Below, one piece after another: positions 24,373 to 34,959 of a stretch of 64,000 bases of DNA (positions are counted from its first letter, which is position 1; each line of letters starts with the position of its first letter). Source of the stretch: Anthostomella pinea (taxonomy: Eukaryota; Ascomycota; Sordariomycetes; Xylariales; Xylariaceae). The stretch lies in the NCBI GenBank assembly GCA_963556695.1, contig CAUWAG010000020.1, positions 1,178,001 through 1,242,000 on the forward strand, read 5' to 3'. The translations under genes and the position numbers were made by a program. The notes under the pieces were generated by a model, which saw only the letters and a list, made by a program, of their open reading frames with translations, did no database searches and was not told the origin of the DNA.

Positions 24373-25388
24373 ATGGCAAGGAAGCCGACCAAGGTGCCCG
24401 ACGCCTGGGAAGACGACGACTGGGAAGCGCAGGCCGACAAAGCAGCCGCAGTCAATGAAGTCGAACTAGAGGCAGAGGCCCCTCTCAGCAAGAAAGAGCG
24501 ACTGGCGCAGCATGCAGAGTCCAACAAGAAGCTCTGGGAGTCGGCGTGAGTTCCCATTTGCACCCTGTTCCTCCCCATCCCTACTTTCCACCACCACCTC
24601 TTACATCTATAATCCAACTAACTTCCATCCCTACTTTCCACCACCACCACCTCTTACATCTATAATCCAACTAATCCCCACCCCCAAACCCCAGCGAAGC
24701 CCCAACCCCAACCTTCCACCACCTAGCCGCCGCCACCACCGCGCCCCCTCTCGCCAGCGCCACAGCCTTCAAGCCCGCCGTCACGCTTCTAGCACGCAAA
24801 CCCATTATCACGAAGCGCGACCCGCTCACCGGCACTTTCTCCCAGATGCGCCTCGACGACGACGATGAGGACGAGCGCAACAAGAAGGCGCAGCTGAGCC
24901 CCGAGGAGGTGCGCGCGAAGCAGCAGCGCGAGCGCGAGGAGAAGCAGCGGCGGTACGATGAGGCGCGCGCCAAGATCTTCGGAGGCGGAGGATCATCGTC
25001 AGGGACTTCGACGCCAGGGAATGTCACGCCGCCTGCGGGAAGGGCAGGGGGTGAGTGGGGTCGCGGGCAGAGGGGACGGGGACGCGGGAGGGGCGGTGGT
25101 GGTGGTGGTGGTGGAGGTCAACGGCATAATGAGAATCGAGGTGACACCGGTCAGCGGCCAAGCAGCCAGTCTGGAGGTGGCGGAGGTAGTGGTGGTGGCG
25201 GTGGTGGTGCACAGCTCTTCGACCCGAATTACTCACCGAAGCCCGGATTCCAGCTCGAGAGGAGGGGAGGCAGCAATCCCGGCTCCGGCAGATCAACACC
25301 ACGACCACGAGATGAGGAACAAGTCATTCGAGCACCCAGAGGACCCGACGGCAGGGGATTCGCCAAACGCGGCGCTAGAGTTGGCTGA
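24373..25388 (+). CDS. SUZ-domain RNA-binding-type protein
   Basis: The ATG at 24373 (AAAATGG context) opens exon 1 to 24545. A 149-bp intron (GTGAGT donor, CTAAT/CTAAC branch, CCAG acceptor) leads to exon 2 (24695-25388), giving 288 residues. The N-terminus is acidic (VPDAWEDDDWEAQADK). The middle carries KPIITKRDPLTGTF, an acidic run, and the SUZ motif EEKQRRYDEARAKIFGGG at about residues 134-151. The rest is glycine-rich with RGRGRGRGGGG runs and ends in a second conserved patch (RAPRGPDGRGFAKR). SUZ domains bind RNA and occur in proteins of mRNA metabolism. The intron contains a near-perfect 47-50-bp tandem duplication. The gene converges on nar1, with only 56 bp between the stop codons. 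Confidence 0.88.
24575..24674 (+). repeat. Tandem duplication inside an intron, copying the branch site
   Basis: Two near-identical copies (24575-24621 and 24625-24674) differ mainly by one extra CCA. Each ends in CCAACTAA, so the likely lariat branch site is present twice in the SUZ gene intron. Confidence 0.92.
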
Positions 25389-25444
25389 AGTGCTTTTGCT
25401 CATTGTGCTTACTATCTATACCAGCTGGGCCGAATTATGGGCAA

Positions 25445-27253
25445 CTACCAACCGCCACCGATCTTGCCGGCGAGCTGGACTACTCGCTCTGTGTCGCTAG
25501 CCTTGTCCTTGCCAACGTCGCTCACGACCTCCCGGTAGCTCGTCGACACTAGTCTATCCATGTCTATACCTGTTATGCTACTCCAAAGCGCCAGGGTATC
25601 CCGAATATATGATGGAGAAATGCCTCCGACCTCGTCACCTCTTGCTCCGCCGCTCGGCACGAAGCTCTCGTTGGCGTCATCCGTCTCCGAATCCTCCGCC
25701 GAAAAATACGCTTCGTCGACTTGGGCCAGCCACTGCTTCTGCTCTAGCGGCCCTGGCTTCGACTCGAGACCCTTCCGATCAGCGACCACGGGGTCGTCAA
25801 TCTTGATCTGGCCTCCACCGTTGGTACAACCGCCAGGACATGCCATGACCTCGACATAGGAATATTCCAGACCAGCTGGCTTACCCACGGGCCTTCTACC
25901 GACTACTTTCCCGCCTGGCATCCGCGACGGTCTCGCCGGCCTTAATTTTCGGACCAGATTCTGGATATTCCGGAAGCCATAACATCGCGCGGCCTTCATG
26001 ACAGGCTCACCAGATGCTGAGATGACGTTGTACTCAAACACGTCGGCATTTTTGCCACGCACCAACTCCAGCTTGGATCCGGGGTGTCGGGAAGCGACGT
26101 ATTGCAAGGTGTAGTATAGGTTGCCTCCCGAAGTTCCAGCCACGAGATCTGACTGGCCGGTCCGACGTGGAGGGAATATGAAGTTCTGGAGAGTAGGGTC
26201 GGGAAACGGTGTCCGTAAAGACTTAGGTATGGGCGCTTTGGATAGATTGAAGAAATCGATACCCCTTGACTCAGTGAGCATTAGTATCTCCTTGCTCGTG
26301 ATAACGCAATCCACGTCCCGCACGCCCCTTCCGGGCTGCCCATCCCCGTTCCAGACCGAATCTGTCAGCTCCTCGCGACTAGCCTCCAGTTTCTTGTCGA
26401 AACACGGCATGACCGCAAGGTGCCATATCCGGTCCGGAGAGATCCCTAGCACCCGGCTCAGCGTCGTCTTCAGCAGCGTCCCCATCAGCGCCTGTGGCGA
26501 CTTTATCCGCGAGACGTGCGGCAGCACGTGGGGGTGCGTCTTCTCGGCGTAGCACACCCAGCCCGGACAGCTCGACGTCAGGATGGGCTTTGCGACTTGT
26601 GTGGTGGACTCGGCCAGCACCTCCTCGGCGCCGAGCACGAGACAGGCCTCCCGCGCCGCGTTTGTGTCCGTCACCCACGTGAAGGCGTTGTTCCAGCGTC
26701 CGCCGGCGCGCAGCCCGCCCTCGCCCATCAGCAGCTGAGACACCATGCGTCCGGCATCCCGCTCGCTGAGGTTGCCTCCAACGGCCGCGGCGAGACTGGC
26801 GCGCGTTTGCGGCGATACGCTGGCGACGAAGAGCTTGCTGTCTGGGTTCTCCAGCCCCTCGACCCTCCACGCACCCACACCCGCACCCACACCCTTCTCC
26901 TCGTTCCCATTTCGTTGTGGTGTTACCCGCAGGCCGGGCGCCGCGTCCAGCACGCTGAGCAGTTCGGCGTGGCTCTGCAGGCTGACGAGCACGGCCTCGG
27001 CCGACGTCACGCACCCGGAGCACGCGAGGCAGTCTGTGAGGGAGATCTCGGCGGGCGCGTTTGGGGTTGCCGTCGTGTTGGTGCTGCCAGGGAGGCCGTC
27101 GAGGATCACTTCGTGCTCGAGCTGCTGCTCGGTGGTGTTGCTGCAGTCGGGGTGGGGTGGGGCTGTCGCGGGCAGGGTCTCGATGGGCTTGATGCAGGCG
27201 ACGCCGGGCGAGATGAAGTCGTTCAAGTCGTCGGCGGAGAGGATGGCTGACAT
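25445..27253 (-). CDS. NAR1: Cytosolic Fe-S cluster assembly factor Nar1
   Basis: A single 602-residue ORF resembles iron-only hydrogenases, as Nar1 does. Nar1 acts in the cytosolic iron-sulfur assembly (CIA) pathway, linking the Cfd1-Nbp35 scaffold to the targeting complex. The N-terminal cluster ligands are visible at Cys20 (GVACIKP) and Cys75, Cys78 and Cys81 (CLACSGC). The hydrogenase-like cluster ligands lie in SSCPGWVCYAEK, the MPCFDKKLEA motif and ACPGGCTNGGGQIK. The protein ends in Trp (GKIGGGW), fitting the C-terminal aromatic residue used by CIA clients and factors. The usual inserts near the N-terminus are Thr/Pro-rich. No lesion is seen. It converges with the SUZ-domain gene at its 3' end. 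Confidence 0.97.
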   Translation of the reverse strand: MSAILSADDLNDFISPGVACIKPIETLPATAPPHPDCSNTTEQQLEHEVILDGLPGSTNTTATPNAPAEISLTDCLACSGCVTSAEAVLVSLQSHAELLSVLDAAPGLRVTPQRNGNEEKGVGAGVGAWRVEGLENPDSKLFVASVSPQTRASLAAAVGGNLSERDAGRMVSQLLMGEGGLRAGGRWNNAFTWVTDTNAAREACLVLGAEEVLAESTTQVAKPILTSSCPGWVCYAEKTHPHVLPHVSRIKSPQALMGTLLKTTLSRVLGISPDRIWHLAVMPCFDKKLEASREELTDSVWNGDGQPGRGVRDVDCVITSKEILMLTESRGIDFFNLSKAPIPKSLRTPFPDPTLQNFIFPPRRTGQSDLVAGTSGGNLYYTLQYVASRHPGSKLELVRGKNADVFEYNVISASGEPVMKAARCYGFRNIQNLVRKLRPARPSRMPGGKVVGRRPVGKPAGLEYSYVEVMACPGGCTNGGGQIKIDDPVVADRKGLESKPGPLEQKQWLAQVDEAYFSAEDSETDDANESFVPSGGARGDEVGGISPSYIRDTLALWSSITGIDMDRLVSTSYREVVSDVGKDKASDTERVVQLAGKIGGGW

Positions 27254-28205
27254 TGTGGGCGCTTGTGAATTTGTTCGTCTCTTCGGAGGGTTTGGGGGAG
27301 CGCTAGATACGCTGATTGAGTCGCGCCTTGTGAGTTGAGGCTCGTCTGTCGAAAATGGCGGGCGTAAGTGGGTGAGTGGTGGCGGATCGAAGAAGCTCAG
27401 CGAACGGCAAGTAGATAGTGCTGGGCCCTCATCCGGGTATCGAGAATAGCGCAGCCTTGAACAATCAATGCAAACCCAACAGACTTATTTCTTGTTTGTC
27501 GAGAGAAAAACGTTCCTGGGTGAAGAGAGGGTGGGAGTGGGAGTGGCAACATGATCATAGGTACCCGGAGATGGGACATTCGAAGCTCGAGATTTTGCTC
27601 TGCTTTGAAATGCGACTCTACTTTTTGGCCTGCGAGATCGGCTTCTAGCGGGGCAATTGCCAATTGCAGGGTCCGCGTTCGTGGGGTACTTAGTACCAAA
27701 AGTGGTGCATCCACACTGTCGTGGCTAAGATACTGTCGTTCTCAATCGGAGTGTTGGTCCCCACTTCAAATGGCTGGCACTGTGACGTTCCGTATATGTG
27801 AATAGGACATAGAAGCCCTTGTTTACTATGTACGTATAACTATCTCTGGCTGAAGAGGAAAAAGAAGATCGAGCGGCACAGCCAAATCTGGTGGGCAACT
27901 AGATAAGTGTGTCCGCCCCATAATTCAGAGCCCTAGTGGGTCTGGAACAGCCAGTCGTTCAGGAGGTCACGTGCTGTCACGTGATCCCAGGATCATCACC
28001 GATGGCAGCGACGTAGCAACCATCACAAGCACCTCCCAACTTTTTTAAAAACGGGCTTTTAATAAAACAAGCTATATTACAGCCAATTAAAAAGCTATTA
28101 AAAAGGTTAATATATATATAACGTATAGCTTTATGTAAAGATTGTATTAGAAATGACTATAAAAATATAAAACTATATTAAACATTTAAAATAAATTATC
28201 TTATA
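27254..28205. other. nar1 upstream region grading into AT-rich DNA
   Basis: The first ~700 bp should hold the nar1 promoter. Two CACGTG hexamers lie close together near 27965-27985. From about 28030 the sequence turns strongly AT-rich up to the transposon end. No gene is seen. Confidence 0.55.
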
Positions 28206-28260
28206 TATAACATGAATGACAAACGAGCGGCAATTACAAGCGAACGGCAACTTTTCACCA
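28206..28260 (+). repeat. Left terminal inverted repeat of the pogo-type element
   Basis: It pairs with 29316-29370 in reverse complement. It also contains the transposase start codon at 28212, so the repeat overlaps the coding sequence. Confidence 0.88.
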
Positions 28261-29260
28261 GCTACCTAACCTTTCAATCAAGGCTCCTAATTGATCAACC
28301 AACAATAATAGCATTGCGTTATAGCAAATCAGACTTACAGCTTGCTGTCCAAGCTAAGCGACGCGGCCTTCATATTACCATTGGCAAGCTTTTTAAGACT
28401 TTTCATGTCCCATATAATACCTTGAAGACTAGAATTGCTGGCCGACCATCACGACGCGATAGCATGCCCAATACTTTGAAACTTACGGTTTTCGAAGAGA
28501 ATGCCATTCTTTCCTTTATTCTTGACCTGGATGTGCGAGCATTTCCACCCCGGCACAATTATGTTAAAGATATGGCGAATCAATTGTTGGCAGCGGGTGG
28601 GGATGGACGTGTTGGAAAGAACTGGACACGGAACTTCATTAAACGCACACCAGGCCTCCGGACGCGTTTTCATCGGAGGATGGACTACCAGAGGGTCTTG
28701 AACAAAGATCCAGACGTGTATCGCGCGTGGTTTTGGGCAGTCGCAAAACATGGTATCCAAGATACGAACACCGTTGCCAGACCTCAATCTGCCACCCACT
28801 ACTTTGACTTCAAAGACGCCTATCACCATCAACAAAGCGGTAAACCAGTCGGTTTATATCCAAAATCGAGTCAGAAATCACCAGGGAAGCTCACCTACAT
28901 CAATAGTTGATGCATTGAGCTCATTTTCAAAGGCTACATACGGTCTTATACACAAGGTCGCTTTGGTTGATTCCTGGGTCCGCGAGTTAGAGGAGGCCAA
29001 TCACCTATTAAGTAAACGCTGGAGGACAAAAAAACAAACATTTAGTGAAAGGAGGAGTACTTTCTGTTAAAGATGCAGTAGGTCTCCAGGCTGTAAAGGA
29101 TGGTAATGAGCTGACAAGACAGGAAATGGGCGAAGGTAGTCGTCGTCCGAGAAGGGCGGCAGCGCGTGAGCGACGTTGTGGCGTTTATGGCAACACTAGG
29201 CATAATGCGCAAACTTGTACAATAAAGATAAAAATATCTGAAGAAGAAGAATCTGATTGA
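28212..29260 (+). pseudogene. pogo-type transposase, catalytic domain deleted and frameshifted
   Basis: The first ORF (28212-28910) holds the N-terminal DNA-binding half of a Tc1/mariner pogo-type transposase. A Psq-like helix-turn-helix segment (LQLAVQAKRRGLHITIGKLF, YNTLKTRIAGRPSRR) comes first, then a CENP-B-type HTH (FEENAILSFILDL, GKNWTRNFIKRTPGLRTR). At WFWAVAKHGIQDT it jumps directly to sequence normally found after the DDE catalytic domain; that C-terminal part continues in other frames (28750-29070: RNHQGSSPTSIVDALSSF; 29045-29260: GGVLSVKDA). The end carries a degenerate zinc knuckle (CGVYGNTRHNAQTC, one Cys changed to Tyr). No DDE triad remains, so it cannot be active. Confidence 0.85.
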
Positions 29261-29315
29261 TTAGATTGAATTAAATGTGTTGTGATCGAGTTATTTGACA
29301 TGTTGGTTGGAAGGT

Positions 29316-29370
29316 TGGTGAAAAGTTGCCGTTTGCTTGTAATTGCCGCTCGCTTATCATCCACGTTATA
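29316..29370 (-). repeat. Right terminal inverted repeat of the pogo-type element
   Basis: This is the reverse-complement partner of 28206-28260, with nearly all positions matching over the first 45 bases. Confidence 0.88.
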
Positions 29371-30731
29371 CATTTTTATAAGCTTAATTTTAACTTTAAC
29401 TAGTTTCATTTAAATTTATTTTCTTATACAATTTTTATAATAATCCGTTTAAAAATACGCTTTTAAAAAATGTCTTGGTTTCTTTTTACGACTTAATTTA
29501 TAAAGTTATCTACCTTTCTTTTATGGGTTTTACAACTATTATATTACCCCTTTATTACCCCTTTATTACCTCAACAACCTAGTTAAGAAAAAGACAAAAG
29601 TACGGTATTCGATATTACAACTATTACTATGACGTTATATATATTATTTATCACTATCTTTTAATAGCCACGACTTAAGGCTATTAAATAATAATATAGA
29701 ATGACATATAGACGTGGTAAATTAAAGCGCGACCGTAAAAAACGTACTTTTGTCGCCTTGTCAAAAAAGCTAGGAAGCGTCAGCGATTTGAAGTGGAGAC
29801 CGACACTCCGATTCAGAACGACAGTATGTTGGACTGACAGCTGACTGGATGATGGCCTCACAAACTGTGTGGCTTGCTTTAAGCTTTCACTTCTCACCTG
29901 AACAGTTAAGGCTTTTTATATCAGTGCAAGCTCAAATTATTTCACCCAATACGTGTTGCCATCCAAAGGATGTCTGGCTGCTGGTCAAGTGGTAGTACAC
30001 TTACAGGCGACGGTCATTACTCATTTTTTTGGGTTTTCTTTTTCATGCTCTTGTCACGGCGAGCATACTGGGGAGCTGGGACATGGCCTGAAGCAAGCAG
30101 CTATTACTCTATTGACAAGAATATCAAGACTAGAGAGGAAAGGAAGAGAGAGAGAGAGATAGGTACAGTGGGAGGTTGCCCCTTTAAGGGGATCCTCTGG
30201 TCAGATCCTTCCCCTATTGGGAAGTATCCGCTTGTCATGTGGGAAGGTCTGTGCAGGCCGTCACAATCAATCTCGTACGGACGTATTTACAGCTAAATAC
30301 TGGTGCAGCGCGTCTATCTAGCGTATTGACGGAGCGGTGGGGCAACCAACCCCCCATTCTAGTGCACGAACCACCTTGAGCTAACACTCAGAGCCACCCA
30401 CATCCGACATTCTATTATTTAAATTTTTAATTACATGTATATTTTAAAAAGCGTATTTAATAAGATTTATTTATAAAACGATTATATTTTTATAGTAAAT
30501 CTTTATATATAAATAATATTTAGTTTAGTTTTATTAATTAATAAAGCGATAATCAAAGTTATCAAATGTTATAATTTTAATATAAAAATAAAGAATAAAC
30601 ATATTAAATCAAAATGGAAGACTTAAATGTTTTTAATAGCGACCTTTTTTATTTCGTAAATTTAATATACGCGTAAACGTTATTTATTTAATGTTAAGTC
30701 TTTGTATAGTTAAAAATTAGTTATTATATAA
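29371..30731. other. AT-rich, probably mutated repeat DNA
   Basis: The blocks 29371-29700 and 30415-30731 are strongly AT-rich, with a more balanced 700-bp core between them. A 12-base motif AAATACGCTTTT at 29453-29464 recurs inverted at 30447-30458. No coding frame of any length is seen. The composition contrast with neighbouring genes fits old repeats mutated by C-to-T change, but no source element can be named. Confidence 0.55.
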
Positions 30732-31219
30732 TGTGACGAGCCGTCTAACCTATAAGGCTAAAAGGTTCTGTAGGGTTTATGTTCTGAGATAAGTTAATAC
30801 AAAAGACAGTAGAGGCTTCTATCAACTAGAAGACACTCAAAAGCTGGGGCTTGGTCTGAACTGGGTTCACTGCGTAGTCGAGTCGTCAGGAGATTTCTCC
30901 CACCTTAGGGTTGGCTAAGATGCTCAGATTGATCACTGAGGTAGAGACTGTCTATCTGTCTAGCTAGGAAATGTCCATCCTTATATATCCAATCTCTCCC
31001 TCACTGATGGGGTGGATATGTTAGATAACCTTGCTATCCAAGCTATCCTGGATATGTTGGATAACCTCGCTATCCAAGCTATCCATCACGTGATGTCTTG
31101 ATCACGTGACCTAGACGTTTCCTTGGCCCGTGCGTTCTCCCGGGTTCTTCCAGTTACTGTCCATCTTGTTGGGCCTGCCAGCGGGCCTCATTCCCTGTAC
31201 GCCTCGTTGGTTCGTAACA
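30732..31219 (+). mobile_element. Probable solo LTR of a retrotransposon
   Basis: The 488-bp segment begins TGTGACGAGCCG and ends CGTAACA, the TG..CA ends expected of a fungal LTR. A TATA-like TTATATATCC lies at about 30980-30990. Inside is a perfect-length 36-bp direct repeat (31014-31049 and 31050-31085). No internal retrotransposon genes flank it on either side, so if it is an LTR it is solo. I do not see a clean target-site duplication. Orientation is assumed from the TATA-like site. Confidence 0.5.
31014..31085. repeat. 36-bp direct repeat, two copies
   Basis: Two adjacent 36-bp units, both starting GGATATGTT and ending GCTATCC plus one base, differ at a few positions. They lie within the probable solo LTR. 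Confidence 0.93.
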
Positions 31220-33217
31220 GTATACCCCTGATCCAACAGCATCGAATCTTTATGGCAACAAAAACATGAGCCTAAGGTACTGTCGGCTTCAATCACCTTT
31301 ATTTGCCGTACTATGACTTCACAAACTGGAGTGTTAGACCCTTGTTCAGTCCATGCTGAGCGACGAGCCAAGCAAGCCAAACGGAACGAACTGCGTTGTT
31401 GGTAGACTTGCATGTGTGCTCTATGGCTGCCACTACATACAAGGGAACATGCCGCCGTCTGAGATACATGTATCTGATGTACATGGAATTCCAGAGTTCA
31501 GCCGTCGCCGCAAGTGGGAAGAGATTTGCATCTCCTCGTCCCCTAGATCGCCATTCGAAGACATTACTTCCCAAATAGGTGTTGAGCCACATACTCCCGT
31601 GGATTGTTGGGGCCGGAGTCTGCTTACACCTTACACGCCCCTTAGACACGGCTAACATTTTCCCCATATCGGCATCAGCTCCCCGTGCCTTCCCTGGCTC
31701 TCTTCTACCACGATGCCTCCCAAAGAAAGAGCAACTCTTCTGCATCAGGCGGACCATTCCCCCACCTGCTTTGACAGTCTTGTCTCCCGTATATAAGGTA
31801 GCAGGAAACAACTCGATGCCCTTCCAAGAGATGGCCGTCGGGTGGTCTAGTGGCCATGACGTCCTTACCTGGCAACGCGTATTGGGAGCTCGTTGGTTCG
31901 AATCCAATCCCTTGTGGGCGGGTTAGTTCTCTTCTCCTGAGCACACTCGGGAGTCATCCTCCGGGAGCGAGATGTAGTAGGGTAATGCACTCCTTTGCGA
32001 GCACGTTTTTTCTTTTGCTGCATTCCTATACGAATATCCTCCTTGAGGTTCTCGGCTCCTACCCCTGGCCCTCCCCATATCGCCAAGCACATCTCTGCGG
32101 GACCTACACAAATTCACACTGTATCCTGCTCACGACAGAGGCGCCTGAGATCGGTTATTCATGGCACACATGGAACTCCTCAAGAGGCGCATTACTATGA
32201 TGATTTTATCTCTTTATTGCTTTACTGAGCTCCTCAATGTCACCAGAATCTGGAGATACCAGGACTACCAGGACTGCCTGCATCATATACATTGGAGCAC
32301 TCCAGACGCAATGACAATCAACGGTGTGAATGGTGTGCCAAACTTGAAGCGTCCATGGTCCAGCCGGGGCACCATATTCGCCAACATTGTCGTTGTGCAG
32401 CTTGCCGCCACAGCAGCTCTACATATGTCTCTGGTAAGGTACAGATGCTCTCGGCCTCATACCACCGGCGGTGCAGATGCAGTATTAGACCACGACAGCC
32501 ACGGGGCCTACCGCGACCAATTGCCTTCACCACATGAACTCGCTGGGCTCAACCAGATAGTGCAACTAAGCTATACGCCTGCCTCGCTTTGCCATTCACC
32601 GGGATGAACAACTTCCAACATGGCGCAAAATCTGCGTCAAGACGCCCTCTTTGGGTAAGAGTCGATGCTGCGGTCGTACGTGTATCCCATCTTGAAGACT
32701 CGGCTTCGCGGTAGCTGTGTGGTATGAGAACTGCATGCTATATAGAGTCAGTCGAAGAGGCCCGACTCTCTAGATAGAGTCAGTAGGACCCCTTGAGTAT
32801 AGGCTTCAGGGGTAGTTACTAGTCAGGGATAAAATGTCAACCAGATACCATACAGTATCTAAGATACTGCACACTGTAGATATGCACCAATCACATCCAT
32901 CTACCCCACTAGACCTTCACCATACCTACGTCGGTTATACGTGTCGAGTGACGTCGACTTGGGACTTGCCCCAGAACTGCATCGCGCCAAGCAACCGGGA
33001 TCCTCGGTGAGGTCTTTGAGGTCAGACTTCCACGCATACTGTCAAGGACTCAAGTCTGTCATTCACACCACTTTCTCAAGTAGCTGCAATTTAGCACTGC
33101 CACATCCCTTATACACAATCGCCACTCGTATATCTCATACGCAACTCCAACAGAACAACCCAACCAACCACTCATACCAATCGCAAGACCTGCCAGTTCA
33201 CAAACACAATCGCCATC
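31220..33217. other. Gene-poor region with a tRNA-like sequence
   Basis: Many short ORFs overlap here on both strands, none with a recognisable domain. A tRNA-like A/B-box pair lies at 31836-31920. A Cys-rich 81-codon ORF at 32292-32537 is notable only in composition. The last 200 bp are the promoter and leader of the following membrane protein gene. Confidence 0.5.
31836..31920 (+). other. tRNA-like sequence with A and B boxes (pseudo-tRNA or SINE head)
   Basis: An A-box-like TGGTCTAGTGG (31843-31853) is followed 52 bases later by a perfect B box GGTTCGAATCC (31895-31905). A five-pair T stem GTTGG/CCAAT closes the T loop. The acceptor stem pairs at only three positions, and no good anticodon stem forms, so it is not a functional tRNA. 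It is either a decayed tRNA or a tRNA-derived repeat. Confidence 0.55.
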
Positions 33218-34068
33218 ATGGATGTAAGTTCCCGCCGCATCTCCCTCCCTCCACACCTACCTAGGTAAACAGCCCACTAACCAACAACCCAACTCATCCA
33301 CAGGCCATATCAGCCTACAGCTTCACGTCCTGCGCCTGGCACCTGCTGCAGGCAATACCACTAATCATCTGGCCCGCGGCCATCAACGGGCTGCTGACGT
33401 ACGCGGGCGAGCAGGGCGCCGTGCCCGTGCCCAGCATGCCCATGCAGCCGTCGAGCTCCGTCGAGAACTACTTCGCGCGCAGCCTGGGGCTGGCCCTTCT
33501 GGCGCTGGGGATGGTCACGGTTGTGTTGACGGGGAGCCTGCCGTTGGGTTCGATGGTCGAGTGTGAGTTGCCCTGTTTTGTTCTTCTTCTTTCCTTCCTT
33601 CCTTCTTGTGCTGTGTTGGAATCGCTCATCTGGGCAATGTGGTATGGGGAGATTGTATTTGGATACAGCATGCCTGGTTGAGATCTGCACTACTTTTTAC
33701 CTACCTCATGCCCTCTCAATGCTCATAACCTTCACGACGAACTCACCATCCTCACCACCCAAACATACAACTAACAAAAGCCCTTAGCCCCCACCGAAAC
33801 TCCCTCCCCCTACGCCGCCGCCAGCGTCCTCCTGACGACGCTTCACCACGTCAGCGCGGCCTTCTACTGCTGGGCGCGGTACAACAAGACGCAACAAACA
33901 GGCTTCCTGCTCGGCTTCGTCGGGAGTGCGGTCCTGGCCGCGTTCGGGACCTGGTGCGTGCTGTTCGGCGGCGGCAAGGCGCGCGTCAGCCGCCGCACGG
34001 GCGCCGATAAGCGCACGAGCGGGTTTCCGTTCCGGAATGCCGAGGCGGAGAAGCGGAAGGGGCGGTGA
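33218..34068 (+). CDS. Small four-helix integral membrane protein, function unknown
   Basis: Three exons (33218-33223, 33304-33562, 33788-34068) give 181 residues; the first exon holds only Met-Asp. Donors are GTAAGT and GTGAGT, acceptors ACAG and TTAG, and all phases agree. Hydrophobic segments are WHLLQAIPLIIWPAAI, LALLALGMVTVVLTG, VLLTTLHHVSAAFYCW and LLGFVGSAVLAAFGTW, so about four membrane helices. The C-terminus is short and basic (KARVSRRTGADKRTSG, AEKRKGR). Proteins of this form are common in ascomycetes, but I cannot give a function. Confidence 0.82.
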
Positions 34069-34959
34069 GAAGGAAGGGTCTTCGTGGGGAGGTGAGATGA
34101 CGAATGAGAATGGCCAGGGACATGAGGAGAGAGGGGAGGTAGTGAGGTCATGCTGTGTTATGAAAATGATAGGCTTGAGGAGTTGGTTTTGCAATTTTGC
34201 AATATGGTCACACGGCGTTTCAGGGGATACCGAGTCTGCGAATAAAAGTGTCTTGAGGTCACCGGTATTTTTTGTCCATGAGTTCGATGATCAAGCCTGA
34301 TGATATGTGAATTACTTCATCTTAAGCTATTAGAAATCATGCCACGTCTCCAAGGGCTGGAGACATAGTTGCCTTTGAAAAGTGTCGGGTAGCAGTTCGA
34401 CCCCGGTGTGGCTCTGGCAGAACTGGCAGACTGAAACTGGACATGTCACAGCCGAGGGAAGATCCTTGGCGTCACATATCCAACTGCTCTCACAAGCACC
34501 TAGTTTAGAGGTAAACCTCGTCAAGTATGGCAAAACTGGGCTTATAATTGCAAGATGAGTATTTCAACATAAGAAAAACGTGTCGCCGCCCAAAGCCGAG
34601 TGTATTAAACGTCCCGTAGTCCAAGGACCTGCTACTTGCACCCTCCGTGAAGGAAACCAAGCGTCATTATACTCCGCCTACAAATCAGATATGCCTTCGA
34701 AGGAGACGCCGGCTGCTCGACCATTGCGCCCAAATATCATCCTTGTACCAACAACGTTGCTGTGCTGTCGTGGGAGACCAAGAGTATGCTGCCGGGTACG
34801 TTGTCCAGCGGTTACCGCAGCAAGAATAGGCTGTGTCCCTCTAGACCCTTCTTCCGCCCCTAGTCCATTGTAGATGCGCCTGGCTTCCATGATTTTCTTC
34901 TATCCATCTTCGTTCGTCCTCGAGGGTGGATGGTCGAAGGTCGGTCGCAGGCATGCAGC
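34069..34959. other. Intergenic region between convergent genes
   Basis: The 3' ends of the small membrane protein gene (plus) and the CYSTM gene (minus) face each other here. No further gene is recognised. Confidence 0.6.

Larger units (their letters stand above)
28206..29370 (+). mobile_element. Internally deleted pogo/Fot-type DNA transposon with terminal inverted repeats
   Basis: The two ends form inverted repeats of about 55 bp (28206-28260 and 29316-29370) sharing the core CGAGCGGCAATTACAAGC and then AACGGCAACTTTTCACCA, with only a few differences. Inside lies a transposase relic. The AT-rich flanks make the exact ends and the expected TA target duplication ambiguous. The catalytic part is missing, so the element would be non-autonomous. 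Confidence 0.88.

Noticed and set aside
24958..25500. 180-codon plus ORF with Val-rich runs
   Set aside because: It is the shifted frame of the glycine-rich part of the SUZ-domain protein (GGN repeats read as Val).
26379..27250. Long ORFs on both strands over nar1
   Set aside because: Shadows of the GC-rich nar1 coding sequence; only the 602-residue frame carries conserved cysteines.
32292..32537. Cys/His-rich 81-codon ORF as a zinc protein
   Set aside because: The Cys and His spacing fits no known finger, and overlapping frames look equally protein-like.
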